From: Acetobacteraceae bacterium
GTDB lineage: Bacteria > Pseudomonadota > Alphaproteobacteria > Acetobacterales > Acetobacteraceae
Length of the DNA stretch: 64,000 nt
Direction of reading: 5' to 3'
Assembly (NCBI GenBank): GCA_947455205.1
Contig: CANGNF010000002.1
Span: forward strand, 62,001 to 126,000
Part shown: positions 42,280-50,344 of the stretch, piece after piece
Layout: the number at the start of each line of letters is the position of its first letter
How positions within the stretch are numbered: the stretch's first letter is position 1
Made by a program: the position numbers and the translations under genes
Notes under the pieces: model-generated
Databases searched by the model: none
What the model was told of the DNA's origin: nothing
Seen by the model: the letters and a program-made list of their open reading frames with translations, nothing else

Positions 42280-45057
42280 ATGGCAGACGCTCCCCCCGAC
42301 CCGCTCGACGACCTGCTGGCCCGGCTGCGCGAGGCGCGAGCGGCGGCGGCATCCGACCCCTTCGGCGACCCGGTGCTGCTGGTGGCGCTGGCGGTCAGCC
42401 GGCGGCTGGATGACGGTCGGCTGGACCTGCCCGGCGTGGCCGCCATGGTGCAGCGCCTGGCGGACCAGGCGGCGGCGGCACGGGCGCAACGGCTGGCGCG
42501 CTATGTCGGGCTGGACCGCGGCGCGCCTTCCCTGGCCACCCTGGCGGCGCGGCTGGTGCGGCCGGACCCCGAGGACAGCCCGGTGCCCTTCGCCCAGTAT
42601 CGGGAACTGGTGGAACGCGCGCGCTTCGCCGCCGTGTTCACCGCGCACCCCACCTTCTCCATGCCGCTGGCCACCGGCAGCGCGGTGGCGGCGGCGGCCA
42701 GCGGTGCGCCCTTGCCGCAAGGCCTGACGCATCGGCCGCAGCCGCCCACCCTGCAGGATGAGTTCGTGCAGGCGGTTGCCGCCATGCAGCGCGGGCGGGA
42801 TGCGCTGGACGGGCTTTCGGCGGCGCTGCTGGAAGCGGCCCGGGGCGTCTGGGGCGACCGCTGGACCACGCTGCTGCCGCAGCCGGTCATCCTCTCCAGC
42901 TGGGTGGGCTATGACACCGATGGCCGCACCGACATCGGCTGGTGGGACACGCTGCGGCTGCGGCTGACCATGAAGCGCCTGCAACTGGACCGGCTGGTGG
43001 CGCAGCTGACGCCGCTGGGCGACTGCGCCGCCGCGCTGGCGGCGCGCGTGGCCGAGGCGCTGGGCGCCGTGGCGGCGCAGCTGGCGGCGGTGCCGGCGCG
43101 GCCGGAGCCGGTGGCGACCCAGGCCTTCGCCGCCCTGCTGGTGGAACAGCATGAGGCCGCGCTGGTGACGCCGGCGCCGCTGCTGGCGCTGTTCCCCGCC
43201 GCCATCGCCGCCGCGCCGGATGACGCGACGCGCCTGGCGCTGGTGGTGGCGCGGGCCGGGCTGGCCGGGCACGGGCTTTCCCTGGCGCATACCCATGTGC
43301 GGCTGAACGCCGCGCAGATCCACAACGCGGTGCGCCAGCGCCTGGACCTGCGGATCGCCGCCGACGACATGGCGCAGCGGCGCGGGCTGCTTGCCGCCAT
43401 CAACGGCGCGCTGGCCGAGGTGGTGGCCCAGCCGGTGGATTTCGGCGCCCTGCTGTCGGAGCAGGCCAGCGCGGTGAAGCTGATGATGACGGTGGCGCAG
43501 ATCACCAAGCATGTGGATGCCAGCGCGCCGGTGCGCTTCCTGATCGCGGAGACCGAGGGCGGCTACACGCTGCTGGCGGCGCTGTGGCTGGCGCGGCGCC
43601 TGGGCGTGGCGGACAGCATCGAGATCTCCCCGCTGTTCGAGACTGCCGAGGCGCTGGAGCGCGGCGAGCGCGTGCTGGAGGAGGCGCTGCGTAGCCCGCA
43701 TTACCGCGACTACCTGCGCCGCCATGGCCGGCTGTGCCTGCAATTCGGCTATTCCGACAGTGGGCGCTACATCGGCCAGCTCGCGGCCTCATACCTGGCG
43801 GAACGGCTGAAGCTGAAGCTGGTGGAGCTGCTGCGCCGGCACGACCTGCCCGGCGTGGAGCTGGTGCTGTTCGACACCCATGGCGAAAGCGTTGGCCGTG
43901 GCGGCCACCCGGAAAGCCTGGCCGACCGGCTGGCCTATCTTTCGCCGCCGCAGGTGCATGCGGCGCTGGCGCATGCCCGACTGCCGCTGCGCGAGGAAAC
44001 CGCCTTCCAGGGCGGCGACGGCTACCTGCTGTTCGGCACGCCGGAGCTGGCGGCGGCGACGGTGGCCGGCATTGCCGCGCACGGCTTTGCGCCGGCGCTG
44101 CCGCCGGACGACCCGATCTATGCCGAGGCCGATTACGGCGCGGATTTCTTCGCCACCATCAGCCGGGAGATGCAGGCGCTGGTGGAGGACCCCGGCTATG
44201 CCGCGCTGCTCGGTGCCTTCGGCCCGGGGTTGCTGGACCGCACCGGCAGCCGCCCGGCGGTGCGCCAGGCGGATGGCGGCGGCGGGCCGGTGCGGATACG
44301 GCACCCGTCCCAGCTGCGCGCGATCCCGAACAACGCCATCCTGCAGCAGCTGGGCTGGATGGCGAATACGCTGCACGGGCTGGGCGCCGCGGCGGCCGCC
44401 AACCCGGAAGCCTTTGCCGACCTGCGCCAGCGGTCGCCGCGCTTTTCCCGCGCGTTGGCCATGGCGGCGCGGGCGGCGGCGTGCAGCGACCTGGGCGTGC
44501 TGCGCGCGGTGGTGGATACGCTGGACCCCGGCCCCTGGCTGGACCGCGCCGGCTTCACCCAGCGGCCCGGCCGCCGGCAGGAACTGGTCGCGGTGGCGGA
44601 TGCGTTGGCCGAGCTGGGGCTGGACGCCGAGGTGCGGCGCATGTTCCGCCGCCTGCAGGCCGACCGGCTGGCGCTGCGGGCGGCCTGGCCGGACCTGCCG
44701 GACATGCCGGACCGCCTGGTGCTGGCGCATGCGTTGCGCCTGGCGCTGATCCACCGGATATGGCTGCTGGCGGTGACGGTGCCGGAGTTCAGCCCGCGCC
44801 ACGGCGCGACGCGGGAGGCCCTGGTGCGCCGCGTGCTGCAACTGGACGTGGAACCGGCGCTGGACCTGCTGGCCGAGGTCTTCCCCGCCGCCGCCGACCC
44901 CGCCGTGGGCCTGGACTTCCATGAGCCGGCTTCACCGCATGAGGGGCTGAGCTATGCCCGCGAACATGCCGAGATCTTCGTGCCGATGCGCCGGCTGTTC
45001 GGCCTGGTGCGGGAATGCGGCGCGGTGATCAGCCATGAGGTCGGCGCCTTCGGTTGA
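42280..45057 (+). CDS. ppc: Phosphoenolpyruvate carboxylase family protein, divergent active site
   Basis: The 925-residue protein matches PEP carboxylase in length and layout, with equivalents of its main boxes: VFTAHPTFSMPL (residues 119-130; usual TAHPTE, His 123 kept), ISPLFETAEALERGERVL, and GYSDSGRYIG (usual GYSDS.KDGG) near 487. The catalytic loop FDTHGESVGRGGHP near 531 replaces FHGRGG(S/T)(V/I)GRGG. So the second Arg is kept, while the loop His and first Arg are missing. It would make oxaloacetate from PEP and bicarbonate if active. It follows the deaminase by 80 bp; start ATG chosen at 42280. Confidence 0.78.
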   Translation: MADAPPDPLDDLLARLREARAAAASDPFGDPVLLVALAVSRRLDDGRLDLPGVAAMVQRLADQAAAARAQRLARYVGLDRGAPSLATLAARLVRPDPEDSPVPFAQYRELVERARFAAVFTAHPTFSMPLATGSAVAAAASGAPLPQGLTHRPQPPTLQDEFVQAVAAMQRGRDALDGLSAALLEAARGVWGDRWTTLLPQPVILSSWVGYDTDGRTDIGWWDTLRLRLTMKRLQLDRLVAQLTPLGDCAAALAARVAEALGAVAAQLAAVPARPEPVATQAFAALLVEQHEAALVTPAPLLALFPAAIAAAPDDATRLALVVARAGLAGHGLSLAHTHVRLNAAQIHNAVRQRLDLRIAADDMAQRRGLLAAINGALAEVVAQPVDFGALLSEQASAVKLMMTVAQITKHVDASAPVRFLIAETEGGYTLLAALWLARRLGVADSIEISPLFETAEALERGERVLEEALRSPHYRDYLRRHGRLCLQFGYSDSGRYIGQLAASYLAERLKLKLVELLRRHDLPGVELVLFDTHGESVGRGGHPESLADRLAYLSPPQVHAALAHARLPLREETAFQGGDGYLLFGTPELAAATVAGIAAHGFAPALPPDDPIYAEADYGADFFATISREMQALVEDPGYAALLGAFGPGLLDRTGSRPAVRQADGGGGPVRIRHPSQLRAIPNNAILQQLGWMANTLHGLGAAAAANPEAFADLRQRSPRFSRALAMAARAAACSDLGVLRAVVDTLDPGPWLDRAGFTQRPGRRQELVAVADALAELGLDAEVRRMFRRLQADRLALRAAWPDLPDMPDRLVLAHALRLALIHRIWLLAVTVPEFSPRHGATREALVRRVLQLDVEPALDLLAEVFPAAADPAVGLDFHEPASPHEGLSYAREHAEIFVPMRRLFGLVRECGAVISHEVGAFG

Positions 45058-45088
45058 CGGCGGCGCGCCGGCGGCGCTTCCTCCGCGC

Positions 45089-45478
45089 ATGAGCGAGACC
45101 GAGACACCCTACCTGCGGCTTGGCGGCGAGGCCGGCGTGAAGCGCCTGGTGGCGCGCTTCTACGCGTTGATGGACACGCTGCCGGAAGCCGCGGCCTGCC
45201 GTGCGATCCACCCGCCCAGCCTGGCCAATGCCGAGCAGAAGCTGTTCGAGTACCTGACCGGCTGGCTGGGCGGGCCGCCGCTGTTCGTGGCCAAGTATGG
45301 CCACCCCAGGCTGCGCAGCCGCCACCTGCACGCGCCGATCGACACGCCGGAGATTACCGGCTGGCTGACCTGCTTCCGCCAGGCCTGGGCCGAATGCGTG
45401 ACGGATGAGGCGCTGACGGCGGCGGTGATGCCGCAGGTGGAGCACCTGGCGCAGCACATGCGCAACCGCGGCGGCTAG
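45089..45478 (+). CDS. Truncated haemoglobin (group II type)
   Basis: The 129-residue product contains YLRLGGEAGVKRLVARFYAL at the start, FEYLTGWLGGPPLFVAKYGH and PRLRSRHLHAPIDTPE, where the proximal haem His sits in the RSRHLHAPI segment. This is typical of group II (trHbO-like) globins, which bind O2/NO and may protect against nitrosative or oxidative stress. The ATG at 45089 is supported by homologue N-termini; an upstream start (45035) overlaps the end of ppc. It starts 31 bp after ppc on the same strand and is followed by a strong inverted repeat. Confidence 0.9.
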   Translation: MSETETPYLRLGGEAGVKRLVARFYALMDTLPEAAACRAIHPPSLANAEQKLFEYLTGWLGGPPLFVAKYGHPRLRSRHLHAPIDTPEITGWLTCFRQAWAECVTDEALTAAVMPQVEHLAQHMRNRGG

Positions 45479-45518
45479 AGTCCGTCAGGCGCAGATGGAA
45501 GCGCCTGACGGACCCTAG
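45475..45518 (+). terminator. Long inverted repeat after the haemoglobin gene
   Basis: A perfect 13-bp stem (45480-45492 with 45501-45513, 8-nt loop) is extended by CTAG on both sides (45475-45478 and 45515-45518, inside which lies a 1-2 nt mismatch). The left arm includes the globin stop codon. The sequence after it (CTGCTTTATC) is only weakly T-rich, so it may be a terminator, an mRNA-stabilising end or a regulatory palindrome. Confidence 0.55.
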
Positions 45519-45572
45519 CTGCTTTATCGTGTGATTCACGTCGCCGGCGATTCCGCCTGCCACGATCACCCT

Positions 45573-46292
45573 CTAACCCCGCCGCGCGCCTTCCGGCAGG
45601 GCGCGCAGCAGCACCGCCTGCAGGGCCAGCACATGCTCGCGCATCAGCGCCTCCGCCCGCCAGCCCTGGCCGGCGATGATGGCGTCGGAGATGCGGTGGT
45701 GGTCGTCGTGGAAGCGGCGCAGTTGGGTCGCGTCCAGCGCCAGGATGCGGCGGGTGCTGGCGGTGGGCACGGTGGCGCAGAGGCGCACCAGCTCCGGCAG
45801 GCGGCGGTTGCCGGCGGCGGCGGTGACGGCGTCGTGGAAGGCGATGTTGGCGTCGCGGAAGGCGTCGATATCCAGCGCGCCGGTCAGGGCGCGGGCGACG
45901 ATGGCATCGCCAGCGGCCAGGCTGCGGGCGAACTCTGCCTGCACCGCGGCGTCCGGCCCACGCTCGGCGGCCAGGCGGGCGGCCACGCCTTCCAGCACGG
46001 CGCGGATTTCAAACGCGTCCAGTGTTTCCGAGAGCGGGAAAACCCGCACGGCGTAGCCGCGGTTGGGGGCGTATTCCAGTAGCCCCTCGGCCGCCAGCGC
46101 CTGCAGGGCCGCGCGCAGCGGCGTGCGGGAAACGCCGAGCCGGGCGCTGAGGCGGATTTCATTGAGCTTCTCGCCGGGGCCGATGCCGCCGGCCAGGATG
46201 GCGTCCCGCAGTTGCGCGGTGACCGAGAGCGAGCGCGTCGGGCTGGCGCTGTCCGGCCGGGGCGGGGCTGGCGGTGCGGCATCGTCGAGCAT
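45573..46292 (-). CDS. GntR-family transcriptional regulator (FCD/FadR type)
   Basis: The 239-residue protein has a winged helix-turn-helix at the start (about residues 18-85: LSVTAQLRDAILAGGIGPGE, then LSARLGVSRTPLRAALQALA) and an all-helical FCD ligand domain with metal-site residues Asp and His in FRDANIAFHDAV, DHHRISDAI and REHVLALQ. FCD regulators usually respond to a carboxylate or acyl metabolite and repress a divergent operon, here the hydrolase/Liv operon. The ATG at 46292 is chosen; the same frame runs open far upstream, antisense to the hydrolase gene, without GntR similarity. Confidence 0.92.
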   Translation of the reverse strand: MLDDAAPPAPPRPDSASPTRSLSVTAQLRDAILAGGIGPGEKLNEIRLSARLGVSRTPLRAALQALAAEGLLEYAPNRGYAVRVFPLSETLDAFEIRAVLEGVAARLAAERGPDAAVQAEFARSLAAGDAIVARALTGALDIDAFRDANIAFHDAVTAAAGNRRLPELVRLCATVPTASTRRILALDATQLRRFHDDHHRISDAIIAGQGWRAEALMREHVLALQAVLLRALPEGARRG

Positions 46293-46298
46293 CGGCCA

Positions 46299-46306
46299 TG
46301 TGTACA
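46299..46306. promoter_or_regulatory. Candidate GntR operator 1
   Basis: TGTGTACA lies just upstream of the gntR start and matches the palindromic TGTATACA pattern seen for many FCD-type GntR regulators at 7 of 8 positions. It pairs with a second site at 46375-46382, 68 bp away. Position fits autoregulation. No binding data. Confidence 0.42.
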
Positions 46307-46374
46307 ATTCGGCAGCAGCCGCGCCAAGGGAATGCCGCCTTTTGGTCAGGTTGCGGTCGGCGGTGGCGATTGCG

Positions 46375-46382
46375 TGGATACA
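46375..46382. promoter_or_regulatory. Candidate GntR operator 2
   Basis: TGGATACA is a second 7-of-8 match to TGTATACA, 64 bp ahead of the hydrolase gene. It lies in the middle of the divergent region (46293-46445), where binding could block the operon promoter. Inference only. Confidence 0.4.
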
Positions 46383-46445
46383 TTCCGTTGACCGGCGCCG
46401 GCCTCCTTCCGTAACCTCACGCCAAGAGCTGGGTGAGGCGATGCA

Positions 46446-47684
46446 ATGGCGGCGACGGCGGCTGAGGACAATGCGATCGAGCGGATCACCGCCGACCGTG
46501 GCCCGCATTATGAGCCCTTCGGCTGGCATCATTGGCCCGAGCACCCCTGGCTGACCTATCAATTCCGCCGCGCTTTGGGCGAGACGCAGGAAGGCGGCGG
46601 TAGCGTCAGCGAATGCTTCCTGGCCGCCAGCCGGATGATCCCGGGCGACCTGCAAAGCTGGCACCGCGAATGGCTGCGCATTGCCGACGAGAACTGGGCG
46701 CGTGGCGTGGCGGAGGAGGGCAAGGGCCACATCCGCACCGCGATGAACTGCTTCCTGCGCGCCGCCGACTACTATCGCCAGGCCGAGTTCCACCTGGCCG
46801 AGGATGACCCCCGGCGGTTGCCGACCTTCGAGAAGATGGAGGCGTGCAGCCACAAATTCCTGGCGCGGCTGAACCCGCCCGGCGAGGTGGTGGAAATCCC
46901 CTACGAGAACGGCGTCAGCCTGTGCGGCTACTTCGTGCGCGCGCCGTTTCCGGGGGCGAAGATGCCGGTGCTGATCTGCATGGGCGGCCTGGATTCCATC
47001 AAGGATGAGATGTGGTTCATGCAGGCGCATGGCTGCCTGCAGCGCGGCATTTCCGTGCTGATGGTGGACATTCCCGGCCAGGGCGGCACGCTGCGGCGGC
47101 ACAAGGTGGCGGCGCGCCCGGATACGGAAGTGCCGATCGGGCGCTGCATCGACTGGCTGGTGCAGCGGGCGGATGTGGACCCCGCGCGCATCGCGGTGTG
47201 CGGCTCGTCCCTCGGCGGTTACTACGCGGCACGGGCGGGCTGCTACGAGAAGCGCCTGGCCGCCTGCATCAGCCATGGCGCGGTGTGGAGCGTGCCGGAA
47301 CTCTGGGCCGACAAGGGCGAGGAATTCGGCCTGGCGCCGCACATCAAGTGGGTGTTCGGGTCGAAGACCATGACGGAGGCGCATGTGGCGATGCAGCCCT
47401 TCGTGCTGGAAGGCCATCTGGAGCACATGACCTGCAACTGGCTGATCCTGCATGGCGGCCACGACGTGCTGACCGTGACGGCGGCGACCAAGGCGCATGA
47501 CTACGCCAAGGCGCGCGGCGTGAAGGTGGACATGCGGATCCTGCAGCCGGAGGAAACCGGCGCCGAGCATTGCCAGCATGACAACCCGACCATCGGCCAG
47601 GAAGTGATGTGCGACTGGCTGGCCGACCTGTTCGGCATCGACCAGGCGGCATTGCTCCGCACCGGCTGGAACCCGCTGGTATGA
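46446..47684 (+). CDS. Alpha/beta hydrolase (2,6-dihydropseudooxynicotine hydrolase-like)
   Basis: The 412-residue protein has a helical N-terminal cap (about 1-150; WHREWLRIADENWARGVAEE) and an alpha/beta hydrolase core with the oxyanion segment MPVLICMGGLDSIKDE, the nucleophile Ser in VCGSSLGGYYAARAG, an acidic residue in LHGGHDVL and a His in AEHCQHDN. This two-domain form resembles 2,6-dihydropseudooxynicotine hydrolase and other C-C or amide-cleaving enzymes. An ATG 5 nt upstream is in a different frame. It starts the operon whose next genes are a deacetylase-like protein and a Liv importer; its stop overlaps the next start (ATGA). Confidence 0.83.
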   Translation: MAATAAEDNAIERITADRGPHYEPFGWHHWPEHPWLTYQFRRALGETQEGGGSVSECFLAASRMIPGDLQSWHREWLRIADENWARGVAEEGKGHIRTAMNCFLRAADYYRQAEFHLAEDDPRRLPTFEKMEACSHKFLARLNPPGEVVEIPYENGVSLCGYFVRAPFPGAKMPVLICMGGLDSIKDEMWFMQAHGCLQRGISVLMVDIPGQGGTLRRHKVAARPDTEVPIGRCIDWLVQRADVDPARIAVCGSSLGGYYAARAGCYEKRLAACISHGAVWSVPELWADKGEEFGLAPHIKWVFGSKTMTEAHVAMQPFVLEGHLEHMTCNWLILHGGHDVLTVTAATKAHDYAKARGVKVDMRILQPEETGAEHCQHDNPTIGQEVMCDWLADLFGIDQAALLRTGWNPLV

Positions 47685-48559
47685 AGCCGACCGAGCGCCT
47701 CTCCTATTCGCCGATCTCCCAGCGCGCGCCGCTGAAGCTGCCGGGCGGCGCCCGCATGGCGGTGTGGGTGATCGTGAATGTCGAGGAATGGGACATCACC
47801 CAGACCATGCCGCGCACGGTGCTGACGCCGCCGGCTGGTGGCGCGCCGATGCCGGATATTCCCAACTGGGCCTGGCATGAATACGGCAACCGCGTCGGCT
47901 TCTGGCGCATGGTGGAGCTGTTCGACCGCTTCAACCTGCCGGCGGTGCTGGCCATCAATGGCAGCGCCATCGAGGCCTACAAGCCGATCGCCGAGGCGGC
48001 GCATCAGCGCGGCTGGGAGTTCATCGGCCACGGCTTCAGCCAGCGCAACATGCAGAAGGTGGAGAACGAGCGCGAGGACATCGCCAAGACCTCCGCCGCC
48101 ATCAAGGGTTTTACGGGTAAGGCGCCACGCGGTTGGCTGGGGCCGGGACTGACCGAGACCTGGGAGACACCGGACCTGCTGAAGGAAGCCGGCTACGACT
48201 ATGTTTGCGACTGGGTGCTGGACGACCAGCCGGTGTGGCTGAAGACCACGACGCAGCCGATCCTCAACATTCCCTACACGCAGGAATGCAACGACGTGGC
48301 GATGATGCTGATCCAGCATCACAAGGCCAGCGAATACCGCGACCGCGCCCTGGACCAGTTCACCCAGTTGTATGAGGACGCGAAGGACAGCGCGCGCGTC
48401 ATGGCGCTGGTGCTGCACCCCTACATCATGGGCGCGCCGCACCGGCTGCGCTATTTCCGCGAGGTGATCGAGCAGATCAAGGCGCGCGGCGACGTCTGCT
48501 TCATGACCGGCAGCGAGATCGCCGATTGGTACCTGGCCAACGGCCCGAAGGCGCCCTGA
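47681..48559 (+). CDS. Polysaccharide deacetylase-fold hydrolase (PuuE/allantoinase-like)
   Basis: The 292-residue protein has the NodB-like fold in the group that includes PuuE allantoinase and cyclic-imide hydrolases: VWVIVNVEEWDITQ (the usual D of the metal site is here a VEEWD), NLPAVLAINGSAIEAY, EFIGHGFSQRNMQ, RGWLGPGLTETWETPDLL and VLHPYIMGAPHRLRYF. It probably opens a C-N bond of a small metabolite rather than deacetylating polysaccharide. It overlaps the hydrolase gene by 4 bp and precedes the Liv genes by 4 bp. No signal peptide, so it acts in the cytoplasm. Confidence 0.82.
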   Translation: MKPTERLSYSPISQRAPLKLPGGARMAVWVIVNVEEWDITQTMPRTVLTPPAGGAPMPDIPNWAWHEYGNRVGFWRMVELFDRFNLPAVLAINGSAIEAYKPIAEAAHQRGWEFIGHGFSQRNMQKVENEREDIAKTSAAIKGFTGKAPRGWLGPGLTETWETPDLLKEAGYDYVCDWVLDDQPVWLKTTTQPILNIPYTQECNDVAMMLIQHHKASEYRDRALDQFTQLYEDAKDSARVMALVLHPYIMGAPHRLRYFREVIEQIKARGDVCFMTGSEIADWYLANGPKAP

Positions 48560-48563
48560 CCGG

Positions 48564-49421
48564 ATGGGGATGAACAGCTTCCAGTTGCTGAACGGGCTGA
48601 CCTTCGCGGCGCTGCTGTTCGTTGTCGCCAGCGGCTTCACGCTGGTGTTCGGGCTGCTGCGCATCGTCAACCTCTCGCACGGCGCGCTGTACCTGCTGGG
48701 CGGCTACATCGGCTACAGCACGGCGACGGCGACCGGCAGCTTCGTGCTGGGCATGCTGGCGGCGATGCTGGGCGTGGCCGCGGTGGGCCTGGTGCTGGAC
48801 CAGGGGCTGCTGCGCTTCGTGCGCGGGCAGGAGTTGCGGCAGGTGCTGCTCTCGCTCGGCGTGGCGCTGGTGCTGAACGACCTGGCGCTGGTGATCTGGG
48901 GCGGCGACAGCTTCACCGTGCCGACGCCGCAGGCGCTGTTCGGCGCCGTGCCGGTGCTGGACACCTTCTACCCCAAGTATCGGCTGTTCGTGCTGGGCAT
49001 GGGCGTGCTGGTCTTCGTGCTGCTGTGGCTGTTGCTGAACCACACGCGGCTGGGCGCGCTGATCCGCGCCGGCGTGGATGACCCGGAGATGGTGGAGGCC
49101 AGCGGCGTCAACATCCGCCGCGTCTTCGTGCTGACCTTCCTGCTGGGCTGCGCGCTGGCCGGCCTGGGCGGGGTAATGGGTGGCGCCTTCCTGGCGCTGT
49201 ATCCCTCGGCCGATGCGGAGATCCTGGTGTTCTCGCTGGCCGTCGTCGTCATCGGCGGGCGCGGCAGCCTGGTGGGTGCGGCCATCGGCGCCGTGCTGGT
49301 GGGGCTGCTGAACACCATGGGCCAGGTGTGGTTTCCGGAACTCGCCTACTTCGTCATCTTCGGGCCCATGGCGGCGCTGCTCGCCTTCCGGCCGCTCGGC
49401 CTGCTGGGGCGCGCGGTATGA
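48564..49421 (+). CDS. livH: Branched-chain amino acid-type ABC permease (LivH)
   Basis: The 285-residue permease has about 8 helices and the LivH motifs GLLRIVNLSHGALYLLGGYI (about residues 29-48) and LAVVVIGGRGSLVGAAIGAVLVG. It begins MGMNSFQLLNGLTFAALLFV; the second Met (48570) could be the start. It lies 4 bp after the deacetylase-like gene and overlaps LivM by 4 bp. The family is named for leucine uptake but many members import amides, urea, aromatic acids or N-heterocycles. The adjacent hydrolases suggest one of those here. Confidence 0.9.
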   Translation: MGMNSFQLLNGLTFAALLFVVASGFTLVFGLLRIVNLSHGALYLLGGYIGYSTATATGSFVLGMLAAMLGVAAVGLVLDQGLLRFVRGQELRQVLLSLGVALVLNDLALVIWGGDSFTVPTPQALFGAVPVLDTFYPKYRLFVLGMGVLVFVLLWLLLNHTRLGALIRAGVDDPEMVEASGVNIRRVFVLTFLLGCALAGLGGVMGGAFLALYPSADAEILVFSLAVVVIGGRGSLVGAAIGAVLVGLLNTMGQVWFPELAYFVIFGPMAALLAFRPLGLLGRAV

Positions 49422-50344
49422 ACCGGGGCGTAATGTGGTTGCTGGCGCTGCTGGCCGCGGCGGTGATGCCGCTGGTCCTGAGCAGCTATCACGTGGACCT
49501 GGCCACCCGCATCCTGATCTTCGCCGTGCTGGCGATGAGCATCGACGTGCTGGCCGGCTTCGTCGGGCGCACTTCGCTTTGCCATGGCGCCATCTTCGGC
49601 GTGGCGACCTATGTGGTGATCTGGGCCATGGCCAAGGCAGGGTTGCCGGCGGCGCCGGCCTTCCTCTCCGGCGTGCTCGCGGCCACGCTGGTGGCGGCGC
49701 TGTTCGGGCTGTTGGCGGTGCGGACCAGCGGCGTCTACTTCCTGCTGCTGACGGTGGCGCTGGGCATGGTGGTCTGGGGCATCTGCCTGCGCTGGACCGG
49801 CGTGACCGGCGGCGAGAACGGGCTGCGGGGCCAGGACATGCGCCCCGGCTTCCTGCTGGCGCGGGAGAACTTCTACTGGCTGGTGCTGGCGGTGGCGGCG
49901 CTGACGGCCTGGGCCATGCAGCGCTTCGTCAACTCGCCCTTCGGGCTCAGCCTGCGCGGGATCCGTGACAGCGAGAGCCGGATGCGCGCGCTGGGCTACA
50001 ACGTGCCGCTGCACCTGTTCGTCGGCTTCGCCGTCTCCGGCTTCTTCGCCGGCGTGGCGGGGGCGCTGTATGCCTTCTTCAACGAGTATGTCAGCCCATC
50101 CAGCGTCGCCATGGGGCAGAGCGTGGCGGGGCTGCTGATGGCGATCGTCGGCGGCATCGGCACGCTGTTCGGCAGCTTCATCGGCGCCGCCGCGATCATC
50201 CTGCTGGAGAACACGGTCAGCTGGTACACCGACCGCTGGCAGGCCGTGCTGGGCCTGGTCTTCATCCTCACCATGATCTTCGCCCCCGAGGGCATTCTCG
50301 GAACCGTGCGGCGGCTGGCCGCGCCAAAAGGGAGAGCACGATGA
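49418..50344 (+). CDS. livM: Branched-chain amino acid-type ABC permease (LivM)
   Basis: The 308-residue permease of about 9-10 helices has the LivM boxes VLAGFVGRTSLCHGAIFGVA (about residues 43-62) and RGIRDSESRMRALGYNVPLH (the EAA-like cytoplasmic loop), and GGIGTLFGSFIGAAAII near the end. Together with LivH it forms the membrane channel. It overlaps livH (ATGA) and the binding-protein gene (4 bp). Gene order livH-livM-livJ-livG-livF is compact and of full length, so the transporter should be functional. Confidence 0.9.
   Translation: MNRGVMWLLALLAAAVMPLVLSSYHVDLATRILIFAVLAMSIDVLAGFVGRTSLCHGAIFGVATYVVIWAMAKAGLPAAPAFLSGVLAATLVAALFGLLAVRTSGVYFLLLTVALGMVVWGICLRWTGVTGGENGLRGQDMRPGFLLARENFYWLVLAVAALTAWAMQRFVNSPFGLSLRGIRDSESRMRALGYNVPLHLFVGFAVSGFFAGVAGALYAFFNEYVSPSSVAMGQSVAGLLMAIVGGIGTLFGSFIGAAAIILLENTVSWYTDRWQAVLGLVFILTMIFAPEGILGTVRRLAAPKGRAR

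Noticed and set aside
46293-47579. An N-terminal extension of the GntR gene by about 430 residues
   Set aside because: It is antisense to the alpha/beta hydrolase gene and has no GntR similarity; the ATG at 46292 gives a normal-length regulator.
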